Origin: an uncultured Agathobaculum sp.
Lineage (GTDB): Bacteria > Bacillota > Clostridia > Oscillospirales > Butyricicoccaceae
Direction of reading: 5' to 3'
Assembly: GCA_934504345.1 (NCBI GenBank)
Contig: CAKSVR010000020.1
Span: forward strand, 1 to 37,054
DNA: 37,054 bases
Under the pieces are notes generated by a model. It did not search any database. It saw only the letters and a program-made list of their open reading frames with translations, and was not told the origin of the DNA. How positions within the stretch are numbered: position 1 is the stretch's first letter; the number at the start of each line of letters is the position of its first letter. The position numbers and the translations under genes were made by a program. Below are positions 7,270-15,933 of the stretch, one piece after another.

Positions 7270-8895
7270 ATGGCAGATAAAAGCGCAAATAAACCGAAGA
7301 AAGGAGCGCATTTGATAAAAAAACAGCCGAAAAAGCCCAAGGCGCCCAAACCGGCCGCCGCGCCGAAAAAGGACCGCCGTGTCCCGCTGGGCGCGAAGAT
7401 CGCGGCGGGCGTTATCATCGCGGCGGCGGCCGCCTCGTTCGGCTATGTGTACGGCTACCCGAATGTGTTCCCCGGTGTGACGGTCGGGCCCATCGCGGTC
7501 GGCGGCCTGAACCGCGACGAGGCGGCGGACACCATCGAGGCGCAGAGCGGCCCGCTGTACGAGGGCAAGAACGTGTCCGTCACCATTTACGAATCCACCT
7601 ACGATATTCCCGTGGAAAAGGTGCTGCGGAGCGTGGACGGCATCCAGTCCGCCGAGAACGCCTACGCCATCGGCCGCACCGGCAATCCGCTCGAGCGCGT
7701 GCGCGGCATCATCAGCGCCATGCAGGGCAAAGCCGAGGCGCAGATCGCGGCCTCGGTGGACGAGGAAAGCCTGTGCGGCACGCTCGACGAGATCGCCTCG
7801 ACTGCACTGACCGAGCCTGTTGACCCGACATGGGAGCTCAAGGACGGCAATCTCATCATCTATTCAGGCAAACCGGGCGTACAGTTTGACACCGATGCGG
7901 TCGAGCAGGCGCTCACCGACCAGATCCGTCTGATGGACTTCGAGCCCTACGAGGTATCCACCGACATCACCGCCGCACCGGCCATCGACATCGACGCCAT
8001 CGCGGCCGCTGTCATCGGTGACCCGGTGAACGCCACCGTCAGCAAGCAGGACGGCCGGACCGTCATCGCGGGCAAGCCGGGCATCTCGTTCGACACCGAC
8101 AAGGCCAAGGAGATCGTCGGCGACGGCTCGCAGGCGAGCTACACCATCCCTGTCACCATCACCCAGCCGACCGTCACCGCCGAGGACTTGCAGGCGAAGC
8201 TGTTCCGCGACACGCTCGCCCGCACGGCCACCAATCTGAATGAGGGCAACGCGCCGCGTACCAACAACGTGCGGCTGGCAGCCAAGGCCATCAACGGCAC
8301 CATCCTCAATCCGGGCGACGAGTTCTCCTACAACGGCGTGGTCGGGGAACGCACCGCCGCGCGCGGCTATCAGGAGGCGCACGCCTACTCGGGCGGCAAG
8401 ATCATCGACGAGTTCGGCGGCGGTGTCTGTCAGCCGTCCTCTACCCTGTATATGGCGGTGCTCCGCGCCGACCTGAAAGTCACCGAGCGACACAACCACT
8501 CGTTCACCGTGTCCTACACGCCGCTGGGCGAGGATGCGACCGTCGATTACGGCAATCTGGATTTCCGGTTCGTCAACAACACGGCCTACCCGGTGAAGAT
8601 ACTCGCCGAGCAGACCGACGGCCAGATGATCATGACCATCGTCGGCACCAAGACGAGCGACAAGACCGTCACCACCCGCACGGAGGTGCTGGAAACCTAC
8701 GAGCCGCAGACCATCACCAAGACGGACAGCTCGATGGCCGCCGGCGACAGCCGCGTGGAAACCTCGGGCATCACCGGCTACTCCACCCGCACCTACAAGC
8801 AGATCACCGTGAACGGCCAGACCACCGAGGTGCTGGCGAATACATCCACCTACACCAAGCGGGACGAGGTCGTGTACGTCGGCCCGGAGGAATAA
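7270..8895 (+). CDS. VanW-family membrane-anchored wall protein
   Basis: 541 aa. It has a Lys/Pro-rich cytoplasmic head (1-40), one membrane helix (about 42-64), two peptidoglycan-binding-4-like domains (about 72-185 and 190-300), a VanW domain (about 318-450) with the characteristic LNPGDEFSYN..VGERTAARGY and GGGVCQPSSTLY motifs, and a C-terminal G5-like beta region. VanW proteins occur in glycopeptide-resistance clusters and widely in Clostridia; their chemistry is not settled, though the architecture implies a role at peptidoglycan outside the membrane. No vanHAX genes are nearby, so resistance should not be inferred. The start is ATG at 7270 with AGAGG upstream. The DUF975 gene follows after 16 bp. 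Confidence 0.9.
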   Translation: MADKSANKPKKGAHLIKKQPKKPKAPKPAAAPKKDRRVPLGAKIAAGVIIAAAAASFGYVYGYPNVFPGVTVGPIAVGGLNRDEAADTIEAQSGPLYEGKNVSVTIYESTYDIPVEKVLRSVDGIQSAENAYAIGRTGNPLERVRGIISAMQGKAEAQIAASVDEESLCGTLDEIASTALTEPVDPTWELKDGNLIIYSGKPGVQFDTDAVEQALTDQIRLMDFEPYEVSTDITAAPAIDIDAIAAAVIGDPVNATVSKQDGRTVIAGKPGISFDTDKAKEIVGDGSQASYTIPVTITQPTVTAEDLQAKLFRDTLARTATNLNEGNAPRTNNVRLAAKAINGTILNPGDEFSYNGVVGERTAARGYQEAHAYSGGKIIDEFGGGVCQPSSTLYMAVLRADLKVTERHNHSFTVSYTPLGEDATVDYGNLDFRFVNNTAYPVKILAEQTDGQMIMTIVGTKTSDKTVTTRTEVLETYEPQTITKTDSSMAAGDSRVETSGITGYSTRTYKQITVNGQTTEVLANTSTYTKRDEVVYVGPEE

Positions 8896-8911
8896 GGAAA
8901 CGGAGGAAATT

Positions 8912-9955
8912 ATGCAGAGCGAGTTCACTGCACAGACCCGAAAAGACATCAAACGCGAGGTAAAAGCCCTCGTAAAAGACAATTTAGGCCGCTGCATCGG
9001 CATCCAGCTGCTGTACTTCATCCCGTATGCGCTGCTGATGGTGATGCTGTATGCCACCATCTTCGGCAAGGCCGTTGTGATGCTGGCAAGCGGCGCCGCC
9101 CTCGATGAATACCGCCTGATGATGGCCATCCAGCAGGGCCTCAACACGGTCTGGCTCGTGCTGTTCCTGATGCTGGCTATCACGGGCCCGCTCCAGCTGG
9201 GCATGATGCACTTTTACGCCAGCCTGTCGCACGGCGAGGATTGCAGCGTCGGTATGCTGTTCCACCCGTTCACCTCGCTGCGCTCGTTCTGGGCGGGCAT
9301 CCGGATGTCGTTCACCCTCTGGCTGCGCGGCATCATCTGGTCGATCGTGCCGACCATGCTGTACACGTTCGTGCTGAGCGGCATGGCATTCACGCTGGGA
9401 GGCGATGCGTTCGATACGGCCGCTGCGGTGCTCCAGATCGTGTATCTGCTGGCGATGATCCCGATCCAGCTCAAGCTCCAGACCTACGGCGCAGGCTGGC
9501 TGCTGCTGGTCGAGGATGATTCGCGCGGCGCGTGGGCGGCCACCCGGGAAGCCTCGGCGGCATTCTCCGGCCAGCTCGGCAGGCTGTTCGTGTTCGACCT
9601 CAGCTTTATCGGCTGGTATGTGCTGATGGCCGCTGTCGTCTGGGGATGCCTGCTGCTGGGCACGCTCGGCGCGGCCGTGCTGACACCGGGCATGGCGGTC
9701 GCGGTGTTCGCGGCTGTCATTGTGGCGGCGCTGTGCCTCGGCGTGGTGCTGAACGGCTTTATCAGCGCGTATTTCCACGCCTCGTTCCTCCGGATGTACG
9801 AGCATCTGCGCTGCGTGCCTGCGGAGCCGTTCCCGTTTGAGGACGGTATGCCGCAGTTCACCTACACGCCGGTCGAGCCGACCGAGGCGGAGCAGCGCGG
9901 CGAATCCGCACCGCAAACGCCCGAGGATGAGGACAAAAACGATACCGAAGCGTAA
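8912..9955 (+). CDS. DUF975 family integral membrane protein
   Basis: 347 aa. About six hydrophobic segments (roughly 27-50, 70-98, 128-155, 165-190, 222-255 and 262-290) with the DUF975 hallmark GPLQLGMMHFYASLSHGE near 95. An amphipathic basic N-terminus precedes them, and the last 45 residues are acidic, Pro- and Glu-rich and probably cytoplasmic. DUF975 proteins are common in Clostridia and have no known function. The start is ATG at 8912 with GGAGG at ideal spacing, 16 bp after the VanW gene, so the two are very likely one operon. The stop is 5 bp before a strong terminator. Confidence 0.8.
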   Translation: MQSEFTAQTRKDIKREVKALVKDNLGRCIGIQLLYFIPYALLMVMLYATIFGKAVVMLASGAALDEYRLMMAIQQGLNTVWLVLFLMLAITGPLQLGMMHFYASLSHGEDCSVGMLFHPFTSLRSFWAGIRMSFTLWLRGIIWSIVPTMLYTFVLSGMAFTLGGDAFDTAAAVLQIVYLLAMIPIQLKLQTYGAGWLLLVEDDSRGAWAATREASAAFSGQLGRLFVFDLSFIGWYVLMAAVVWGCLLLGTLGAAVLTPGMAVAVFAAVIVAALCLGVVLNGFISAYFHASFLRMYEHLRCVPAEPFPFEDGMPQFTYTPVEPTEAEQRGESAPQTPEDEDKNDTEA

Positions 9956-9960
9956 AAAAA

Positions 9961-9984
9961 GACCTCTGTCATCTGACAGAGGTC
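9961..9984 (+). terminator. Terminator of the VanW-DUF975 operon
   Basis: Perfect 10-bp stem GACCTCTGTC/GACAGAGGTC with loop ATCT, preceded by a run of seven A. The same hairpin occurs at 10209-10232. Only this first copy lacks a clean T run downstream (TCAGG follows). Confidence 0.6.
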
Positions 9985-10092
9985 TCAGGCTGTCGCGAAA
10001 CCACGGTTTCGCCGACAAGCAGGAACGGACCGTGGGCCGTTCCAAAGTCGTCCGAAAGTTCCTGTATAGAAACTTTCTCCCTCTCAGGGTAT

Positions 10093-10125
10093 AAAAAGGC
10101 AGGTACACGCCCTGCCTTTTTATGA
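10093..10125. terminator. Two-way terminator-like hairpin
   Basis: Eleven-bp perfect stem AAAAAGGCAGG (10093-10103) and CCTGCCTTTTT (10111-10121) with a seven-base loop. A and T runs on the two sides make it usable in both directions. Confidence 0.6.
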
Positions 10126-10208
10126 ATTTGCACGGCAAATTCTATTTAACGCGCGCTGCCGCGCGATATGATAAAATCGGTTCAATACCGACTTTTTTGA
10201 CAAACTAA

Positions 10209-10238
10209 GACCTCTGTCATCTGACAGAGGTCTTTTTC
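10209..10238. terminator. Terminator of ychF and second copy of the GACCTCTGTC hairpin
   Basis: Same 24-bp hairpin as 9961-9984, here followed on plus by TTTTTC and flanked on minus by a weaker T-rich stretch. It lies 27 bp after the ychF stop. Confidence 0.65.
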
Positions 10239-10264
10239 ATGATCGGCAGTGTACTTATCCGAGG

Positions 10265-11368
10265 TTATACGTTAAAGCGGAACAGAACAACGTCGCCGTC
10301 CTGCATCACATACTCCTTGCCCTCGGAACGGACAAGGCCCTTTTCACGGGCAGCGGCCAGCGAGCCGAGCTCGATGAGGTCCTTGTAGTTGATGACCTCG
10401 GCACGGATGAAGCCGCGCTCGAAGTCGGTGTGGATCTTGCCGGCAGCCTGCGGCGCCTTGGTGCCCTTTGCGATGGTCCATGCGCGAACCTCCTGCTCAC
10501 CGGCGGTGAGGTAGCTCATCAGGCCGAGCAGATCGTAGCAGACCTTGATCAGGCGGTCCAGACCGGACTCGTGCAGGCCGAGCTCGGACAGGAACATCTC
10601 CTTTTCGTCCGCATCCATGCCCGCAATGTCCTCCTCGAGCTTTGCACAGATGGGCAGCACCATTGCGCCCTCTGCATCCGCGATGGCCTGTACGGCCTTG
10701 AGGCGCTCGTTCTCGGTATCGTTGCCGGTGAAGCCCTCCTCGTCCATGTTGGCGGCGTAGATGACCTTTTTCGCGGAGAGCAGGTCGCTCTCACCGATCA
10801 CGCGGTCAACGTCCTCGTCCTCGCCGAAGCCCTCGAACGTGCGGGCCGTCTTGCCCTCCTCGAGGTGTGCCTTGAGCTTTTCGAGAATGTCAACGTCCAC
10901 GAGCAGCTTCTTGTCCGCCTTGGCAGCCTTGCGGGTGCGCTCGAGGCGGCGCTCGAGATGCTCGATGTCCGCGAGGATCAGCTCGAGGTTGATGGTTTCG
11001 ATGTCGCGGGCCGGGTCTACCGAGCCCTCAACGTGTACGATGTTCTCATTGTCGAAGCAGCGTACAACGTGAACGATCGCGTCCACCTCGCGGATGTGGG
11101 ACAGGAACTTGTTGCCCAGTCCCTCGCCCTTGCTGGCGCCGCGCACCAGACCGGCGATGTCCACGAACTCCACGACAGCCGGGGTGGTCTTTTTCGCGTG
11201 GTAGAGATCGGTCAGCGGCTGCAGGCGCTCATCCGGTACGGCTACCATGCCCACGTTCGGGTCGATGGTGCAGAACGGGTAGTTCGCGCTCTCCGCGCCC
11301 GCCTGCGTGATGGCGTTGAACAAGGTGGACTTGCCTACGTTAGGCAGACCGACGATGCCGAGTTTCAT
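10265..11368 (-). CDS. ychF: Redox-regulated ATPase YchF (Obg-like, OLA1 family)
   Basis: 367 aa, the typical size. P-loop GLPNVGKS at 7-14, switch II DIAGLVRGASKGEGLGN, a coiled-coil insert at about 130-200, the NMDE motif that replaces NKxD and makes the family prefer ATP, and a C-terminal TGS domain ending GDVVLFRFNV. YchF binds ribosomes and takes part in stress and redox responses. The start is ATG at 11368 (MKLGIVG) with GGAGG nine bases upstream; the frame continues upstream but the family begins here. It is a single gene on minus, divergent from the phospholipase gene, with its own strong promoter. Confidence 0.97.
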   Translation of the reverse strand: MKLGIVGLPNVGKSTLFNAITQAGAESANYPFCTIDPNVGMVAVPDERLQPLTDLYHAKKTTPAVVEFVDIAGLVRGASKGEGLGNKFLSHIREVDAIVHVVRCFDNENIVHVEGSVDPARDIETINLELILADIEHLERRLERTRKAAKADKKLLVDVDILEKLKAHLEEGKTARTFEGFGEDEDVDRVIGESDLLSAKKVIYAANMDEEGFTGNDTENERLKAVQAIADAEGAMVLPICAKLEEDIAGMDADEKEMFLSELGLHESGLDRLIKVCYDLLGLMSYLTAGEQEVRAWTIAKGTKAPQAAGKIHTDFERGFIRAEVINYKDLIELGSLAAAREKGLVRSEGKEYVMQDGDVVLFRFNV

Positions 11369-11425
11369 AATGTGATTCCTCCAAATTATAAGGGAACCTT
11401 GGCTCCCTGTTTTCTGCATAAAAAT

Positions 11426-11454
11426 AGTATACCGCTTTCGCTGGAATTTTGCAA
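11426..11454 (-). promoter_or_regulatory. Promoter of ychF
   Basis: On the minus strand: TTGCAA (11454-11449), 17-bp spacer, TATACT (11431-11426), about 58 bp before the start codon. Confidence 0.7.
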
Positions 11455-11470
11455 TGATTTGCGCTATACT
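11442..11470 (+). promoter_or_regulatory. Probable promoter of the phospholipase-family gene
   Basis: TGGAAT (11442-11447), 17-bp spacer, TATACT (11465-11470). It overlaps the -35 region of the divergent ychF promoter, so the two may exclude each other. Confidence 0.5.
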
Positions 11471-11505
11471 AAAGATACCAAATTGTCTGCAAGAGGTGAA
11501 ATGCC

Positions 11506-12408
11506 ATGCCTTCTTATGCCACTTACCATATTTTTGCCGCCACCGTCCAGCGTGTGACCGGCGATTCCATCACCCGCATCACGGAAAACTATCCGGCGGC
11601 CTACCGCTGGGGCGCACAGGGACCCGACCCGCTGGCGCTGTATCACGCGCCGTTCCCGTCCGGACTGCGCCGTCTGGCCGACCGTGTGTACACCGAGCCG
11701 CCCGCTCCGCTGTTCGAGGCGCTGTGCAGGGCCGCCGCTGAGGCGCACAGCACAGCCGCGCTCGCGTATGTGTTCGGCTTCTGCACGCACTACGCGCTCA
11801 GCCGCGTGACCTACGCCTTTATCTCCGCGCAGGCCGACCGGCTCAGCCAGTTCATGCCCGGCTATTCCGCCGAGGCGCGCCGCCATCTGGTCGAGAGCGA
11901 CCTCGACGGCATCCTCATTTCGGACTACGTTTCGGACGAGCCCGCCGCCTATGAGGCGTACCGCCTGCTCGACCCGGATGCGCCCGAAGCGCCGCTGGCG
12001 GCCAGGACCCTCGCCCGTGCGCTTCAGGAATGCTGCGGCGTGCGCCTTTCTCCGGCGGCGGTGTACCACTCCATGCGGGATATGCGCCGGATGCACCATC
12101 TCGCCCATCAGGGCATGAACGCGCTCAGCCGCCTGCAAAGATTCGAGCACCTCATCGGCAAATCCGGCTTTGCCTCCTCGCTCATCCGTCCGGCCGAGCC
12201 GCTCGCGGCGGACTGTGCCAATCAGGAGCACCGTCCGTGGACGTCCAACGCCGGGGAACGCATGGATTCGTTCTTCGACCTGTTCGATGCCGCTGTGCCG
12301 CTGGCCGTATCGCTCCAGCGCGCCATGCTCGAGCGCTATTATCAGCAGAAGCCGCTCGATCCGCGCTTTTTCCCCACGGATTTTACGGGAATGCCTGTAA
12401 AAAGATAA
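11506..12408 (+). CDS. Zinc-dependent phospholipase C family protein
   Basis: 300 aa. The start MPSYATYHIFAATV and the segments RWGAQGPDPLALYH (about 32-45) and YVFGFCTHYALSRVTYAFI (about 88-106) match the PF00882-type family common in Clostridia. That family supplies several zinc-ligand His and Asp residues from helices, and His8, Asp42, His45 and His95 here are candidates. There is no signal peptide, so it is probably cytoplasmic and true phospholipase activity is unproven. The start is ATG at 11506 with AGAGGTG upstream. It is transcribed divergently from ychF; the M23 gene follows 130 bp later. Confidence 0.7.
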   Translation: MPSYATYHIFAATVQRVTGDSITRITENYPAAYRWGAQGPDPLALYHAPFPSGLRRLADRVYTEPPAPLFEALCRAAAEAHSTAALAYVFGFCTHYALSRVTYAFISAQADRLSQFMPGYSAEARRHLVESDLDGILISDYVSDEPAAYEAYRLLDPDAPEAPLAARTLARALQECCGVRLSPAAVYHSMRDMRRMHHLAHQGMNALSRLQRFEHLIGKSGFASSLIRPAEPLAADCANQEHRPWTSNAGERMDSFFDLFDAAVPLAVSLQRAMLERYYQQKPLDPRFFPTDFTGMPVKR

Positions 12409-12506
12409 CAATTTTATAACACACCGACAGGTTTCGTATGACTTCGCTCCGGTAAATGGGTATCCTTGGTTCTGTTACCAAACTGTAACCATCGAAAGGA
12501 GTGAAT

Positions 12507-12641
12507 ATGGCGTACATCTTTCCGCCATACTATCATCATGCGAAACCTGTTATCTTTTGTCTTGGGCGTGCTCTCACGCCTGCTGTATGTGTGCCTCCGG
12601 CTCATTTTGCTGCTCGACCGCGCAGTCTGCTTTGTCCGTGA
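12507..12641 (+). CDS. Possible 44-codon leader ORF overlapping the M23 gene
   Basis: The only good ribosome site in this gap, AAAGGAG (12495-12501), is placed five bases before ATG 12507, which opens a 44-codon frame (MAYIFPPYYHH...) ending at 12641. This frame differs from that of the M23 gene, which starts inside it at 12538 without a ribosome site. It may be a leader peptide, a start reached by frameshifting, or a sequence error near the gene start. It has no recognisable homologue. Confidence 0.35.
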   Translation: MAYIFPPYYHHAKPVIFCLGRALTPAVCVPPAHFAARPRSLLCP

Positions 12642-13833
12642 CCTGCCCGTCCGGCGGCATATCGCCGCGCTGCTCCGCGCGGCGGGACGGCGCCGCGCCG
12701 TGTGTGCGGCAGTCGTGTTCGTGCCGCTGTTCGTGCTGCCCGGTCTGCTGCTGACCCGTTCCGGAATGCTCATCCTCGCGGACGGACAGCCGCTGGGCGT
12801 GGTATCGGACAGCGCCGTGCTGCTCGATGCGGCAAACGAAATCGAGCGCAGCGCCTCCGACCTTTCAGGCGCGGATTACTACCTGCCGATGGCGCTGGCC
12901 GCCAAGCCGGTACGCACGGCGGCTCCCCTGCTCTCGCAGAGCGAGCTGGAGCAAAACCTCATCGCCGCCAGCGGCGAGCTGGACACGCTGGCTGTCATCT
13001 CGGTGGACGGCAAACGCGCGGCCATCGCCGCCGGCACGGCGGATGCACAGGCCGTGCTCGAGCAGATCAAGGCCGCCTGCACCACGGATGACGACCGCAA
13101 TGTGCATTTCGTACAAGCTGTCCGCGTGGACAGCGCTGTCGCGCCGAGCCGCCTTGCCGCGCAGAATGCCGCGCTGTATGACACGCTCTCCGCGTGCCTC
13201 GATGTCACCGCGACCCGCTCGGTCACCTATACCGAAGCCATCCCGTTCCGGACTGTCACGCAGGAGAACGACAGCCTCGACCAGACCTACCGCGCCACCA
13301 TCCGGCCGGGCTGCGCGGGCACGGCGCAGATCACGGCAGAGATCGAAACCGTGGACGGAAAGGAGCAGAGCCGCACCATCCTCGCGCGCACCGTGCTCAG
13401 TCAGGCCACAAATGAGATCGTAGAGGTCGGCACGCGCAATATCGGCATCGGCACGGGTGAATTTGCCGTTCCGGTGAGCGGCTACACGTTCACCTCGGCG
13501 TTCAAGTACCGCTGGGGCCGTCTGCACGGCGGTGTGGACCTCGCCGTCAGCGAGGGCACGCCCGTGTATGCCGCCGACAACGGCAAAGTCATCGTCGCGG
13601 AGGATTCGGGCAACGGCTACGGCAATTACGTCATCCTCGACCATCAGAACGGCTTCAAGACCCTGTACGGGCATAATTCGCAGCTGCTCGTGTCGGTCGG
13701 CGATGTGGTGAGCAAGGGCGATAAGATCGCGTTTTCGGGCAATACCGGCAATTCCACCGGCCCGCATCTGCACTTCGAGGTGCAGGTCAATGATGAAAAG
13801 GTCGATCCCACACAATACCTGAAATTAGAGTGA
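12538..13833 (+). CDS. M23 family murein endopeptidase with G5 domain
   Basis: 431 aa. The N-terminus is Arg- and Leu-rich with a membrane segment at about 56-77, so the protein is probably anchored with its C-terminus outside. A G5 domain lies at about 228-300 and a full peptidase M23 domain at about 315-430. Zinc ligands are present: His330 and Asp334 in HGGVD, and His412 in HLHFEV (410-415), with the catalytic-site YGHNSQL between. M23 enzymes cut peptide cross-links in peptidoglycan. The in-frame stop at 12502 limits the start to ATG 12538, which has no ribosome site of its own (see the leader ORF). Its stop codon is the first part of a heptad repeat element. Confidence 0.9.
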   Translation: MRNLLSFVLGVLSRLLYVCLRLILLLDRAVCFVRDLPVRRHIAALLRAAGRRRAVCAAVVFVPLFVLPGLLLTRSGMLILADGQPLGVVSDSAVLLDAANEIERSASDLSGADYYLPMALAAKPVRTAAPLLSQSELEQNLIAASGELDTLAVISVDGKRAAIAAGTADAQAVLEQIKAACTTDDDRNVHFVQAVRVDSAVAPSRLAAQNAALYDTLSACLDVTATRSVTYTEAIPFRTVTQENDSLDQTYRATIRPGCAGTAQITAEIETVDGKEQSRTILARTVLSQATNEIVEVGTRNIGIGTGEFAVPVSGYTFTSAFKYRWGRLHGGVDLAVSEGTPVYAADNGKVIVAEDSGNGYGNYVILDHQNGFKTLYGHNSQLLVSVGDVVSKGDKIAFSGNTGNSTGPHLHFEVQVNDEKVDPTQYLKLE

Positions 13834-13927
13834 AGAGTGAAGATTGGAGAGTGGAGATAACGTAATAATCTGCGTTTTTGCTCTCCACTCTCAACTCTCA
13901 ACTCTATATTCTATATTCTCCACTCTA
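13827..13927. repeat. ACTCTCC-heptad inverted repeat element, copy 2
   Basis: Left arm GAGTGAAGAGTGAAGATTGG..GTGGAGAT, core with TAATAATCTGCG, right arm of CTCTCCACTCTCAACTCTC heptads plus TATATTC repeats to 13927. The arms are roughly complementary, so the whole can fold back. It begins in the last codons of the M23 gene (the TGA lies in GAGTGA). Confidence 0.7.
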
Positions 13928-13929
13928 AC

Positions 13930-13963
13930 AAAAAAGAGATTGGCCTGAGCCAATCTCTTTTTT
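13930..13963. terminator. Two-way terminator between the M23 gene and the Na/Pi cotransporter gene
   Basis: Perfect 15-bp stem AAAAAAGAGATTGGC (13930-13944) and GCCAATCTCTTTTTT (13949-13963) with loop CTGA, located between convergent genes and one base from the minus-strand stop codon. Confidence 0.95.
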
Positions 13964-13964
13964 G

Positions 13965-15752
13965 TTACTCCATCGCTTCGACCTCATCGATCTTGGTGAG
14001 GTACTTCTGCTGATAGAACTTCAGCTTGTCCGCAAACTGCGGGGTTTCCTTATAGGCCTGCTTGGCGTAAGCGTGGGTATCGAACTCCGCCGCACCCTCG
14101 GCCAGCTGGATGGTATAGATCGCGATATTCGAGCAGTGGTCGCTGATCTTCTCGAGATCGTGTACGATGTCGAGGAAGTGGATGCCGGTCTGCATGGTGC
14201 ATTCATTATTGCCCAGCCGCTCAATGTGACGGCTCTTGAGGCGCTCCTTCATCGTGTCCACGACCTCCTCGAGCGGCTCGACCATGCGCGCGGTGGAAAC
14301 CGACTGGTTCACATAACCGTCAACCGTCATGTCGAGCACCTCGGAAACGGCCTCGCTCATGGTCTTGAGCTCCTGCATCGCGCTCTGCGAGAACGACAGG
14401 CCCGCCTGACGGAACTCATCCGCGCGGTCGAAGATGTTCTGTGCATAGTCGCCGATCTTCTCGAAATCGGACAGCGAATGCATCATCTCGGCCATCTGGC
14501 GGCGCTGATCGACCGAACGGATATTGTGGATGGTGGTCAGGTATCGGCCGATCTCGACCTCGGCGCGGTCGAGGAATGCCTCGTGCTCGCTGAAGATCTC
14601 CTCATTGGCCGACGGGCCGCCGAACAGCGGGTCGAGCGCAAGGTGGAAGTTCTGCTTGGCCGTATCGCCCATGTCGGCAATGCAGCGCTGCGCCTGATCG
14701 AGCGCCAGCGACGGCGTGGTCAGGAAGCGCGGCTCGAGCTTGGCCAGCGGATCCTCCTGCGTTTCGCCGGTCGGCACGCTCGCCTTGGCCAGCTTTACCA
14801 GCAGGCCGGTGAACGGCAGGAACAGAACCGTACAGGTGAGATTGAACAGCGTATGGAAGTTCGCGATGCCGCCCTTGTCGATGGCGTTGTCCCAGAACGA
14901 AAAACCGACCGTGTACTGGATGGCGTAAATGCCGATCAGGAACCCGATGGAGCCGATCAGGTTAAAGTAAAAGTGGACCATCGCGGTGCGGCGTGCATTC
15001 TTCGAGCCGCCCAGCGAGGACAGGAACGCGGTGATACAGGTACCGATGTTCTGACCCAGAATGATCGGGATAGCCGCCGAGTAAGTGATGGCGCCCGTGG
15101 TGGACAGCGCCTGCAGGATACCGACGGATGCGGACGAGGACTGGATGATCGCGGTAACGCCCGCGCCTACCAGCACGCCCAGAACCGGGTTGGAGATGGC
15201 GGCGAACATCTGCGAGAACTGCGGCAGCTCGGCCAGCGGCGCGACTGCGCTCTCCATCACCGACATACCGATGAACAGGATGCCGAAGCCGGTGAAAATA
15301 TCCGCAATATCACGGGTGCGGCGTTTCTTTGCCAGCATCATAATGATAACGCCGACCAGCACGATGATATACGCGAGGTTTTTCGGCTTGAGCAGCTCCA
15401 TGAACAGGCTGCTGCTGCCGTCACCGCTGCCCGACAGGCGCAGGATCTGCGCGGTGACAGTGGTACCGATGTTGGCGCCAAGGATCACGCCGACCGACTG
15501 CTTGAGCGTCATGATGCCGGCATTTACGAAGCCGACTACCATAACAGTCGTTGCGGACGAGGATTGAATGACCATGGTAACGACCATGCCCATCAGCAGC
15601 GCAGTAATGACGTTTCCCGTCATTTTTTCCAGTGTTTTTTCCAGCTTGGAGCCGGCTGCACGCTCCAAGCCCTTGCCCATTGTCGTCATGCCGTAGATGA
15701 AAAGCGCCAGACCGCCGATCATCTGTACGATAGACAGCACATCAAAATCCAT
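13965..15752 (-). CDS. Na+/phosphate cotransporter with C-terminal PhoU-like domain
   Basis: 595 aa. The first half is a Na/Pi cotransporter (NptA/YjbB type) with about eight to ten membrane helices and the two inverted QSSSA signatures: VIQSSSATTVMVVGF (about 60-75) and IIQSSSASVGILQAL (about 190-205). The second half (about 350-560) is helical and resembles PhoU, which usually controls phosphate flux. It probably moves phosphate with sodium; bacterial members may export as well as import. The start is ATG at 15752 (MDFDVLS) with GGAGG six bases upstream; the ATG at 15770 precedes that ribosome site and was not chosen. It is a single-gene unit with a strong promoter and terminator. Confidence 0.92.
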   Translation of the reverse strand: MDFDVLSIVQMIGGLALFIYGMTTMGKGLERAAGSKLEKTLEKMTGNVITALLMGMVVTMVIQSSSATTVMVVGFVNAGIMTLKQSVGVILGANIGTTVTAQILRLSGSGDGSSSLFMELLKPKNLAYIIVLVGVIIMMLAKKRRTRDIADIFTGFGILFIGMSVMESAVAPLAELPQFSQMFAAISNPVLGVLVGAGVTAIIQSSSASVGILQALSTTGAITYSAAIPIILGQNIGTCITAFLSSLGGSKNARRTAMVHFYFNLIGSIGFLIGIYAIQYTVGFSFWDNAIDKGGIANFHTLFNLTCTVLFLPFTGLLVKLAKASVPTGETQEDPLAKLEPRFLTTPSLALDQAQRCIADMGDTAKQNFHLALDPLFGGPSANEEIFSEHEAFLDRAEVEIGRYLTTIHNIRSVDQRRQMAEMMHSLSDFEKIGDYAQNIFDRADEFRQAGLSFSQSAMQELKTMSEAVSEVLDMTVDGYVNQSVSTARMVEPLEEVVDTMKERLKSRHIERLGNNECTMQTGIHFLDIVHDLEKISDHCSNIAIYTIQLAEGAAEFDTHAYAKQAYKETPQFADKLKFYQQKYLTKIDEVEAME

Positions 15753-15809
15753 ATGCTTCCTCCGTTTCACAATCTCTTATCATATCTCTTACGAATCGCA
15801 TACATTTTA

Positions 15810-15838
15810 AGTGTATCAGTTTACCGATGCAGTGTCAA
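15810..15838 (-). promoter_or_regulatory. Promoter of the Na/Pi cotransporter gene
   Basis: On the minus strand: consensus -35 TTGACA (15838-15833), 17-bp spacer and TACACT (15815-15810), about 58 bp before the start codon. Confidence 0.75.
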
Positions 15839-15933
15839 TAAAAAATGCGTTAATATGCGGGTTTTACATGGATTTAACACAACAAACGGCCGACCGAGCC
15901 GTTTCCATGCCGCATCCGCCAAAAAGGCAAAAA

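Larger units (their letters stand above)
9961..10237. repeat. Cluster of about nine hairpins bounded by identical 24-bp hairpins
   Basis: This is the 310-bp gap between DUF975 and ychF. In order: 9961-9984 (10 bp), 9996-10011 (CGAAA..TTTCG), 10022-10043 (GGAACGG/CCGTTCC), 10054-10077 (GAAAGTT/AACTTTC), 10093-10121 (11 bp, AAAAAGGCAGG/CCTGCCTTTTT), 10124-10142 (GAATTTGC/GCAAATTC), 10150-10165 (CGCGC/GCGCG), 10173-10195 (one mismatch) and 10209-10232 (identical to the first). No protein-coding signal is evident. It could be a stacked terminator region, a structured RNA, or an insertion into a duplicated terminator. Confidence 0.75.

Noticed and set aside
7270..8895. Vancomycin resistance
   Set aside because: VanW domains are common in Clostridia outside resistance clusters; no vanH, vanA or vanX gene is nearby.
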